A DNA stretch of 60,342 nucleotides, taken from the NCBI GenBank assembly GCA_030685015.1, contig JAUXWS010000057.1:1-60342 (forward strand), given 5' to 3'. Origin of the DNA: a bacterium. GTDB lineage: Bacteria; CAIWAD01. Below the pieces are notes generated by a model that saw nothing but the letters and a program-made list of their open reading frames with translations, ran no database searches and was not told the DNA's origin. Of this stretch, positions 53,814 through 60,342 are shown piece after piece. The position numbers were made by a program, and so were the translations under genes. Within the stretch, counting starts at the first letter, position 1; every line of letters begins with the position of its first letter.

Positions 53814-54701
53814 ATGAAAGCCCTCTTCGAGTTGATGAAGGTGAAGATCACGGTGGCCGTGACCTTCACCACCGCCGTGGGATACGTACTGGCCCGGGGC
53901 TCCTTCGACCCGGGCATCATCCTCACCCTCCTCGGGCTCTTTCTGCAGGCCGGCGGGGCGGCCGCGCTCAACCACGTGCAGGAGGCGGACATCGACGGCC
54001 GGGTGTCGCGCACGGCGGGACGGCCCATTCCCGCGGGACGGGTGACGCGGGCGCGGGCCACGGTCCTGGCGGCGGGCTTGTTGGCGCTGGGCAGCTTCCT
54101 GCTCTGGCTCCAGGGCGGCTGGGCGCCCATGGCCATCGGCCTGGCCACCGCCCTGCTCTACAACGGGGTCTACACCCCGCTGAAGCGGATCACGCCCTTC
54201 GCCGTGCTGCCGGGCAGCCTCATCGGCGCCCTGCCGCCCCTGGCCGGCTGGGCGGCCGGCGGCGGACACCTGCAGGATCTCACCATCCACCAGGTGGCCT
54301 TCTTTTTCTTCATCTGGCAGGTGCCGCACTTCTGGCTGCTCCTGCTCTTCCACGAGGGCCACTACCGGGCCAACGGCCTGCCCAGCCTTTTCGACCGCTT
54401 CGAGCGGCGCCAGATCCTGCGCCTCACCTTCGCCTGGACGGCCGCCACCGCCATCGCCGGCCTGCTCATGCCCCTCTTCCGCGCCGTGCGCCACGACCTG
54501 ACCGGTTGGCTGATCGCCCTCTGCGCGGCGGCTCTCATCGTGCTGGCGGCGCGCTGGCTGCGGGCGGGCTTCCGCCCCGTGACCCAACAGGAAGCGTCCA
54601 CCGGGGAGGTCGGCGACCGCGCCTTCATCCGCTGCTTCATGGCGATCAACAGCTATGCGCTCTTCGTCATGGTGGCGCTCATTGTGGATCGGGTGCTGTA
54701 G
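53814..54701 (+). CDS. ctaB: Protoheme IX farnesyltransferase
   Basis: CtaB adds a farnesyl group to protoheme to give heme O for the oxidase. The 295-residue membrane protein has nine helices and the two UbiA-family Asp motifs: NHVQEADIDGRVSRTAGRP and, in the second half, LLFHEGHYRANGLPS-type with acidic residues before RRQILR. YNGVYTPLKR is also characteristic. The ATG at 53814 follows GGGGGAC. No ctaA (heme A synthase) is in view. Confidence 0.92.
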   Translation: MKALFELMKVKITVAVTFTTAVGYVLARGSFDPGIILTLLGLFLQAGGAAALNHVQEADIDGRVSRTAGRPIPAGRVTRARATVLAAGLLALGSFLLWLQGGWAPMAIGLATALLYNGVYTPLKRITPFAVLPGSLIGALPPLAGWAAGGGHLQDLTIHQVAFFFFIWQVPHFWLLLLFHEGHYRANGLPSLFDRFERRQILRLTFAWTAATAIAGLLMPLFRAVRHDLTGWLIALCAAALIVLAARWLRAGFRPVTQQEASTGEVGDRAFIRCFMAINSYALFVMVALIVDRVL

Positions 54702-55213
54702 CGCAGGCGGGGAGGAGTCGCGTCGGATCTGGTTGACACCCGTCCGGACGACGGGGGAGCCATGGCCTGTCGAGGACAGCTGGATGGACAGGTGTCGGAC
54801 GAAGGGTCGGACGACGTGGAAGAAGCTGCCCTGCCTCAATTCTCTGCATGTCAGCAAGTCCAGCCACTGCGACGCCCGGCCTGCCTCACGAGCGCTGGAT
54901 GACCCAAGCACGCCACAGATGGTCTCGGCCCCCCGCAAGACTGGCCAGGAGCGAATGGACAGGTCGGGCCATGTGTCAGGAAGATGATGGCCAGCTATCC
55001 ATGTGGGCGAACAGGTGTCCGACCCATGGTCGGACACCTGGGCAGCTTCTGCCCGTCCCGGCGCTCCCGCCTTCCGTCGAGCCTGGACACCGGATGATCC
55101 TGGAGCCGGCGCCGGATCCTGTGTTCCACTGGCCGGACATGACCGGATGCGGGCAGCCTGCTTGATTAAGGCGCCTCGCTGTCCCTTGCGCGGCTTGACA
55201 CGCCCCGTGGCGG
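54702..55213. other. 512-bp intergenic region with repeat remnants
   Basis: No convincing gene is present. It holds a palindromic element at 55012-55054. A stretch at 54791-54815 has GTGTCGGAC and GTCGGAC and may be a decayed copy. The remainder is less GC-rich than coding DNA and shows no promoter I would trust. It separates the plus-strand oxidase genes from the convergent FGE-like gene. Confidence 0.55.
55012..55054. repeat. Dispersed palindromic element, copy 3
   Basis: A perfect inverted repeat with 13-bp arms (CAGGTGTCCGACC) around CAT (55012-55040) is followed by GGGCAG-CTT-CTGCCC (55040-55054). The core is identical to copy 1 at 4395, about 50 kb away, and the second small palindrome keeps its structure while its sequence has changed. 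Such paired compensating changes suggest selection for the fold. Confidence 0.85.
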
Positions 55214-56473
55214 TCAGGGCGCCGTGCGGCAGAGGCGGAAGCCCATGTTGGAGTAGAGCTGGCCCGGACTTGCCCCATAGCGGTTGTAGCTGTAGATGCC
55301 CCCTGGCTGCTCATCCCAGCCGCCGCCGCGGAAGAGGCGCGTGCTGCCCGTGGCGGGACCCACTGGATCCGTCTGCGACACGGGGGTGAACTGCCACCAG
55401 TCGTTGCACCACTCGTGGACATTGCCTGACAAGTCCAGCAGGCCCAGGGCCGAGGCGCCGTCGGGGAGGCTGCCCGCCGGCATGGTCCAGCCCACGCAGC
55501 GGTGCAGGTTGGGCAAGCCCGCGTAGTTGGCCTTCGCGCAACTGGGCGAGCTGTCGCCCCAGGGATAGCGCCGCATGTCGTTGGGATAGCGGGCGGCCAA
55601 CTCCCACTCGGCGTCGGTGGGCAGGCGGTAGCCTTCGGCCAGGTAGGGGTTGTCGGGGCTGGGGATCTGGCTCCACTGGCCATTGTAGTAGGGCGGCAGG
55701 CCGTCCATCTGGCTGCGCCAGTCGCAGTAGCAGGCCGCGCCAAACCAGGACACCCACTTCACCGGATGGCCCGCCGGGTCGTAGCCGGCCGGATAGGCGT
55801 GGCCCGGCCCCCAACTGCAGGGCGTGGCGCAGCCGCCGCCCGAGATGTGGGTTCCGGCATGCAGATAGAACTGCTGGCTGTTCGCGTCGAAGCGGATCTC
55901 ATGCCAGTCGGCGCCGCTCTGATTGATGCGCAGCAGGTTCTGGCCATGTTGGCGGACATGGTCCCCGACAATGGAGAGCAGGCCCTGGTCCCAAGCCCAC
56001 TGGAGGGCCTCCAGGTATTGCTGATTGGTCACCGCCGTCCGCCCCAGCAGGAAATCCCGCGTGATGACCATGTCCACCCAGAATTGGGGCGTGCTGGGGT
56101 TGCCCATGGTGATCACACCAGCAGGGATCAGCAACAGATCAAGCGGGCTCCCCGCCGCGCAGCTCCGGGCCAGCACCCGGTAGTAGCCGGCCTCCCCCGC
56201 CAGCGCCAGGTCCAGCTCCGTGGCGCTGGTCGTGGTGATCCAGGTGGCCTCCTCCGGCTCGAACCTGGCCGAGCTGGAGCCGTGCAGCGCGTACTCCACG
56301 CAGGCGAGGGGCTGGCCATCCACGTCCTGGGCGACCGGGGACCACAAAAAGCGCAGCGTCCCCGCGTCCACCAGCTGGATTTGCAGATCGTCTACGGGCA
56401 GCGGCATGACGGCGGGGAGTCGAAGCGCTCCGGCCAACAGCAGGCCCAGAGGCACAAGGCGCTTCATCAGCAT
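55214..56473 (-). CDS. Secreted protein with FGE-sulfatase (SUMF1) fold
   Basis: The 419-residue protein has a signal peptide (LVPLGLLLAGALRLPAV), a fibronectin-III-like segment (about 28-110) and an FGE domain (about 115-417): LLIPAGVITMGN, AVTNQQYLEAL, VKWVSWFGAACYCDW, RLPTDAEWELAARYP, GLLDLSGNVHEWCNDWW and NMGFRLCR. The paired catalytic Cys of true formylglycine-generating enzymes is not seen where expected (SYNRYGAS), so it is probably a binding or structural version. It lacks the PNPFNP domain. AAGGAAATG supports the start at 56473. Confidence 0.85.
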   Translation of the reverse strand: MLMKRLVPLGLLLAGALRLPAVMPLPVDDLQIQLVDAGTLRFLWSPVAQDVDGQPLACVEYALHGSSSARFEPEEATWITTTSATELDLALAGEAGYYRVLARSCAAGSPLDLLLIPAGVITMGNPSTPQFWVDMVITRDFLLGRTAVTNQQYLEALQWAWDQGLLSIVGDHVRQHGQNLLRINQSGADWHEIRFDANSQQFYLHAGTHISGGGCATPCSWGPGHAYPAGYDPAGHPVKWVSWFGAACYCDWRSQMDGLPPYYNGQWSQIPSPDNPYLAEGYRLPTDAEWELAARYPNDMRRYPWGDSSPSCAKANYAGLPNLHRCVGWTMPAGSLPDGASALGLLDLSGNVHEWCNDWWQFTPVSQTDPVGPATGSTRLFRGGGWDEQPGGIYSYNRYGASPGQLYSNMGFRLCRTAP

Positions 56474-56546
56474 GGCATTTCCTTGAGTTTGGATCGCGCG
56501 CCGTCGAGTCGTGAGGGCGCGGACCAGGGGTTATGAGCCGAACAAA

Positions 56547-56568
56547 CCCCCGGCCGCGGGGCCGGGGG
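56547..56568 (-). terminator. Terminator of the cysteine-rich secreted-protein gene
   Basis: A perfect 9-bp stem (CCCCCGGCC and its complement, 4-nt loop) lies 26 bp past the stop, read on the minus strand, and is followed by TTTGTT. Confidence 0.75.
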
Positions 56569-56593
56569 CTCGAGGTTTCGGATCAACCCGCGC

Positions 56594-57415
56594 TTACTTG
56601 ACCAACACCATCTTCTTGGTGGTGCTGACCGCGCCGGCCTGCAGCGTGTAGAAGTACACGCCCGTGCCCAGCTCGCTGGCGTCGAAGCTGACGACGTGCT
56701 CGCCACGCTCGGTCAGGCCGTTGACCAGGGTGGCCACTTCGCGGCCCGTCAGGTCATAGACCCTGAGGCTGGCCTCGCCCGTCTCGGGCAGGCTGAAGCC
56801 GATGGAGGTCGTCGGGTTGAAGGGATTCGGGTAGTTCTGACCCAGGGCGAAGCCGGCGGGCAGCTCATCGGCGCCCACCGTGCCGCCATCGCCTTCGCAA
56901 TTGATGCAGACAGTGAAGGGTCCCGGATCCACGAACTCGCAAGTGGCCGGATCGAAGGACGAGAAAGAATAGACCGTCAGCACGTAGGCGCCGGCGGGCA
57001 GACAATCGGGCGGGGTCGTGCCATCATTGGAAAAGGAATAGGCCTGGGTCATCACGTCCGGGGCCCACGAGCCGCAATCCCGCGGACAGAAGGGCGGATC
57101 GTCATAACCGACAAGGGAGATGCCGGGGCCGACGAGGCTGGTGAAATAGGTGTCCGTCTCGTCGGACAGGCAGGAGTTGATCTCCCAGTCGCAGCAATCC
57201 TCGGTCAGCACAAAGGTGATGTCGATGTACTCACCAGCGGCGATGAGGCCGCTCACGCAGAAGCTGCGGTCGGCGGCGCTCAGCTCGATGCTCTGGCTGG
57301 GGACGGCGAGGCCGGCGGCCACCTGGGCCTGGACCAGCTCACGCTCGGCCGGGGAGGCGGCCATCACCGGGGCGGCGAGAGCCGCGCCGAGACAGAGGTA
57401 CAGGGACTTGTTCAT
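56594..57415 (-). CDS. Cysteine-rich secreted protein with PNPFNP sorting domain
   Basis: The 273-residue protein has a signal peptide (LYLCLGAALAAPVMA), a PPC-like beta domain (about 45-165) with several cysteines (CCDWEINSC, FCPRDCGSW, PPDCLPAGAYVLTVYSF, CINCEG) that likely form disulfides, then YPNPFNPTTSIGFSLPE and the rest of a type A sorting domain ending GVYFYTLQAGAVSTTKKMVLVK-type motifs. It probably ends up on the cell surface or secreted. GGAAGGAAAG precedes the start. No enzymatic motif is seen. Confidence 0.88.
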   Translation of the reverse strand: MNKSLYLCLGAALAAPVMAASPAERELVQAQVAAGLAVPSQSIELSAADRSFCVSGLIAAGEYIDITFVLTEDCCDWEINSCLSDETDTYFTSLVGPGISLVGYDDPPFCPRDCGSWAPDVMTQAYSFSNDGTTPPDCLPAGAYVLTVYSFSSFDPATCEFVDPGPFTVCINCEGDGGTVGADELPAGFALGQNYPNPFNPTTSIGFSLPETGEASLRVYDLTGREVATLVNGLTERGEHVVSFDASELGTGVYFYTLQAGAVSTTKKMVLVK

Positions 57416-57753
57416 GGGTCTTTCCTTCCGTTAAGCTGTGTTAAGAATGTTTCGCAGGAATTCCTGCAGGGCGAGGCAGCTGTTGGCAACTCTCATGCCA
57501 ATGCATCTTTCTTTGTTTTGCCAAAGAAAGCAAAGCCAGCAAGCTTGTCATGAGTTTGACTCGTGTTCATTTCCGGGCAACGCAGCCCATTATTGAACAG
57601 TTTCCGCTGGTTTCCGCACCTGCCGCCCATCAGCACCGTCTGTTTCGATTTGGGCAGGTCATGGTCCCCCGGAGGACGCGGCGCCCTGCGCCCCATCGCG
57701 CCCCCTTGCCTACATTGCCTGCCCAATCGCCTGCTGAGAGGAGGAGGCCGCCC
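57416..57753. other. Divergent intergenic region
   Basis: This 338-bp region lies between the cysteine-rich protein (minus) and the hydrolase (plus). The left part is AT-richer (57416-57545) and likely carries the minus-side promoter. The hydrolase ribosome binding site (GAGGAGGAGG) starts near 57737. An open frame runs upstream of the hydrolase to 57550, but it has no family similarity and I treat it as noncoding. Confidence 0.5.
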
Positions 57754-58734
57754 GTGAGCAAGCTGCTGCGCCAGGGTCTCATCGTCCTGGCGGCCCTGTC
57801 GCTGGCTGTGGTTCTGGCGCTGGCCGCCTTGCGCTGGGTGTTGGGCCGGACGCCGCTGGACGCTCCGCCGCGGGAGCTGCGGGTGGTGGCGCAGCGCAGT
57901 TCCCTGGTGGACACTCCTGGTGGACCGCGCCAATTCCGGGACCTGGTGCTGCTCCGCGGGGGAGATCGGCGCCCGCCTCGCCTGGCGGACACGATCCACG
58001 TCTCCCTCAGCCTGCCCGCGGAGTGGGACGGTCGTCCGCTCCCCGCCATCGTGCTGATGGGGGGCGTGGCGGCCGGACAGCGCAGTCTGCGCTATCTGGA
58101 TCACCATGGGGCCAATGCCATTCTCGCCTACGAGTACCCCTATGACCAGCGGGAGGCGACCAGCCGTCGCTGGTACCACGGCCACACCCTGTCCCAGATG
58201 CCGGAGATCCGCCGCTCCGTCCTCGCCGTGCCGGCCCAGGTGCGTGACTTGCTGACCTGGACGGGGAGCCAGCCCTGGGCCGACCCGGAGCGCACCGTCC
58301 TGCTCGGCTTCAGTTTCGGCGCCCTCTTCGCCCCCGCCGTGCAGCAGGTCCTGCAGCGTCACGACCTGACCCCCGCGGCGACGGTGCTGGCCTACGGCGG
58401 CGTCGACCTGGGCCTCCTGTTACGCCACAACCTGCGCAAGGTGCCGCCCTGGAGCCGACCGATGCTGGCCTGGACGGTGGAGAGCCTCATCCGCCCGGTG
58501 GAGCCCGCCCGCCACCTGCCCGGCCTGAGTGGCGAGTTCCTGGCCATCAACGGCCGCCACGACGAGCAGATCCCCCTCGCCTGCGCCACGCGCCTGCACG
58601 CCGGCCTGCCCCCCGGCGCGGAGATCGTCCTGCTCGACGCCGGCCACCTGCACCCCCGCCGCCTGGAGCTGATGCGGCAGGTGGCAACCCTGGCGGCCGA
58701 CTGGCTGGTGGAACGGGGCGTGGCGGAGCCATGA
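57754..58734 (+). CDS. Membrane-anchored alpha/beta hydrolase
   Basis: The GTG at 57754 follows GAGGAGGAGG and gives 326 residues. A single N-terminal helix (GLIVLAALSLAVVLALAALRWVL) anchors it. The nucleophile is Ser in LLGFSFGALFAP, the acid Asp in NGRHDEQIP and the His in DAGHLHP. The overall layout (IVLMGGVAAGQRS, then YEYPYDQRE) recalls acyl or dienelactone-type hydrolases, but the substrate cannot be named. It should act in the periplasm or at the outer face of the inner membrane. Confidence 0.8.
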   Translation: MSKLLRQGLIVLAALSLAVVLALAALRWVLGRTPLDAPPRELRVVAQRSSLVDTPGGPRQFRDLVLLRGGDRRPPRLADTIHVSLSLPAEWDGRPLPAIVLMGGVAAGQRSLRYLDHHGANAILAYEYPYDQREATSRRWYHGHTLSQMPEIRRSVLAVPAQVRDLLTWTGSQPWADPERTVLLGFSFGALFAPAVQQVLQRHDLTPAATVLAYGGVDLGLLLRHNLRKVPPWSRPMLAWTVESLIRPVEPARHLPGLSGEFLAINGRHDEQIPLACATRLHAGLPPGAEIVLLDAGHLHPRRLELMRQVATLAADWLVERGVAEP

Positions 58735-58851
58735 ATCCGCGCTTGCCGCGGCCAGGGAGACAGTCGATGAGGCCGCAGCCGTGCAGCCCCGCACCACCGT
58801 CCGCCCAGGCGCTTGGGATTGGTAGCTTGTCCGCGCAACCAGGAGGAACAC

Positions 58852-59388
58852 ATGATCGACGCCTACACCGCCTGGGTCCGGGAATTCCCCTATTCCAGCG
58901 CCTCCCTGCAGTTCGCCCTGCTGGGGACTCTGGGGGAACTCATCCCCTGGTGGCTGAGGAGCGGCAAGGCCCTGCCCTGCACCAAGTCCCAGTTGTTGGG
59001 CAAGGTGGTCGGCTGGGCCCTGATGGGCCTCCTCATCAAGTTCGGCTTTCTCATGATGAAGGGCGCGGCGGCGGCGGTGATCGAGCACGGCCTGCTGCCC
59101 GCGGCCTTCCTCCAGGGCCTGGGCTGGGCCTTGCTCGTCTCCGTCCTCACCAACTGCTTCTTCGGGCCGCAGATGATGTTCTTCCACCGCCTCTGCGACA
59201 ACATCATCCTGCGCCAGCGCCACTGGACGGGCCTCGAAAAGGCCTGGTGGACCCTCATCTGGTTCTGGATCCCCGCCCACACCCTCACCTTCCTCCTGCC
59301 CGATGATTTCCAGATCGGGCTGGCGGCCTTGTGGAGCGTGGTGCTGGGAGTGATTCTGGGCGCCACCACCCACAAGGGGCAGCGCTGA
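58852..59388 (+). CDS. Small integral membrane protein
   Basis: The 178-residue protein has about four helices: LQFALLGTLGELIPWWL, VGWALMGLLIKFGFLMM, GLGWALLVSVLTNCFFGPQMM and TLIWFWIPAHTLTFLLPDD. Its size and the FGP...H and WW...F..PAH..TF patterns faintly recall the Mpv17/PMP22 family, but this is a guess. AGGAGGA at 58841 fixes the ATG at 58852. It follows the hydrolase by 117 bp. Confidence 0.6.
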   Translation: MIDAYTAWVREFPYSSASLQFALLGTLGELIPWWLRSGKALPCTKSQLLGKVVGWALMGLLIKFGFLMMKGAAAAVIEHGLLPAAFLQGLGWALLVSVLTNCFFGPQMMFFHRLCDNIILRQRHWTGLEKAWWTLIWFWIPAHTLTFLLPDDFQIGLAALWSVVLGVILGATTHKGQR

Positions 59389-59432
59389 TAGCTGGTGAGA
59401 CAGGGGGGGCCGTCCGGGGACACCGACGGCGA

Positions 59433-60342
59433 TCAGTGGCGGGGCGCCAGATCCTCCGGCACCAGTTGCAGGTCCGCCGGATCCTGACCCTGGTTGAGCA
59501 GCACCTGGCCCGCGATGAGGAGATGGTCGAGCTCTCCGCCCGCCCCGATGATGCGGCTCTCCCCCAGACTCAGGGCAAACTCGCCCAGGCTTTGCGCCAC
59601 GAAGGCCAGCCGGCAGGCCAGGCCGCTGGGGAAGTCCAGGCCGCGCCCATCCCCCGTTCGCCCCACGTCCACACGCGCCTGCTGCAGGCCGGCCTCCACC
59701 ACCTCGACCGCCACCGGACGCCCATCCTCCCCCAGTTCGGGACCGGCCTGGGCGTCAACCAGGCGCAGCGCCCCGGCGGGCCAGCCCGGTCGCAGGCTGA
59801 GGCCGGCCACGGCCAGGCCGCCGTTGAGGTAGACATCGACCATCAGCGTGTCGCCCAGGCTCAGGCTGGACCGGCCGGCGACGGGAATCAGCTCGGCCAC
59901 CGGTTCCAGCCCGCTCAGCAGCAGGGACCATGATTGCGCGGTCGGCAGGGAGGCGGCGGGCTGGATGAAGAGGAAGCAGTCTCGTCCGGATTCGATGTCG
60001 CCGTCCAGGCGCTCCACAATGTCCCGGTTGTTGCCTGCAGCCTGGGCAGGGGCGTCGGGAAGCTGGGGATCCAACGACCAGGCGCGTAGATAGGGGCCGC
60101 TGGTGAACATGCCGGTGAGGTTCAGGTCATGGATCAGTCTGGCGCTGGGATTGTCCAGGGCCGGGGCCAGCACCGTCGCCGGCGGATCGACCCAGCAAAG
60201 GGTGGCCCGTGCCGGTCCACCGATGGCCCGCGTGCGGATCAGCCGACCGGCGCCGCCGGGTCCCAGCTCCCCCTCGACGATGCGTCGGCGGCTCAGGTTG
60301 TCCGCGGCCACCAGGTCGGCGGCGGCGCGGGCGTTGACCAAG
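59433..60342 (-). CDS. C-terminal part of a subtilisin-like (S8) peptidase (5' partial)
   Basis: The frame is open to the right window edge, so the catalytic domain lies outside the window. What is seen matches the end of S8 proteases with a C-terminal beta-sandwich: the GxGxVNA-type helix end (NARAAADLVAADN), then GGPARATLCWVDPPAT, LDNPSARLIHDLNL, and GNNRDIVERLDGDIESGRDCFLF. A C-terminal part of about 120 residues (VDVYLNGGLAVAGLSLRPGW...) resembles a cohesin-like or secreted-protein tail. No PNPFNP motif is seen in this region. It is likely secreted, with activity unproven because the Asp/His/Ser triad is off-window. Confidence 0.75.
   Translation of the reverse strand, partial: LVNARAAADLVAADNLSRRRIVEGELGPGGAGRLIRTRAIGGPARATLCWVDPPATVLAPALDNPSARLIHDLNLTGMFTSGPYLRAWSLDPQLPDAPAQAAGNNRDIVERLDGDIESGRDCFLFIQPAASLPTAQSWSLLLSGLEPVAELIPVAGRSSLSLGDTLMVDVYLNGGLAVAGLSLRPGWPAGALRLVDAQAGPELGEDGRPVAVEVVEAGLQQARVDVGRTGDGRGLDFPSGLACRLAFVAQSLGEFALSLGESRIIGAGGELDHLLIAGQVLLNQGQDPADLQLVPEDLAPRH

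Noticed and set aside
57550-57753. N-terminal extension of the anchored hydrolase
   Set aside because: No family similarity; a strong ribosome binding site precedes the GTG at 57754.

Overview
The window comes from a GC-rich bacterium. Genes are tightly packed, many with 4-nt start/stop overlaps (ATGA or GTGA). Three secreted proteins end in a PNPFNP-type C-terminal domain (FlgD-like/T9SS type A sorting signal), which points to the FCB side of the bacterial tree, probably an uncultured or candidate phylum; this placement is inference. A linked alternative complex III and caa3-type oxidase indicate aerobic respiration. No rRNA, tRNA, CRISPR array or transposase gene was seen.

Left part (1-21 kb): an RCC1-repeat secreted protein cut by the window edge; small enzymes (VOC, SRPBCC, methyltransferase); a HAD acid phosphatase preceded by an 11-bp tandem repeat; hisC preceded by two palindromic elements; a three-gene cluster of C39 peptidase, RimK-like ATP-grasp ligase and glutamate-cysteine-ligase-like protein; a MntA/HepT toxin-antitoxin pair; a heterodimeric ABC exporter; a rhodanese, MauE-like protein, hydrolase and EamA transporter run ending in a clear terminator; a MATE transporter, a response regulator and a class I aldolase.

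Middle part (21-40 kb): a HTH regulator followed by a complete RND efflux operon (adaptor, pump, TolC-like channel) and a DUF523 protein. Next comes the most unusual locus, a seven-gene minus-strand operon (35316 down to 28007). It encodes a secreted probable barrel protein, a small secreted CxxxCxxC protein, a PqqD-like protein, an ATP-grasp ligase, a DapDC-like PLP enzyme, a urea-transporter/M23-peptidase fusion and a PNPFNP-domain protein. An OmpR/histidine-kinase pair is transcribed divergently from it. Glutamine synthetase and a DUF2089/SHOCT-like pair follow.

Right part (40-60 kb): alternative complex III (ActA, ActB, ActC, an ActD-ActE fusion, ActF, plus an extra cytochrome c). A terminator-like hairpin separates it from Sco, an A2-type caa3 oxidase in the order I-III-IV-II, a small ABM-like protein and the heme farnesyltransferase CtaB. 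Together these would carry electrons from quinol through ACIII and cytochrome c to oxygen. After a 512-bp intergenic region holding a third palindromic element come a secreted FGE-fold protein, a cysteine-rich PNPFNP-domain protein, an anchored hydrolase, a small membrane protein and the C-terminal part of a subtilisin-like protease that runs off the window.
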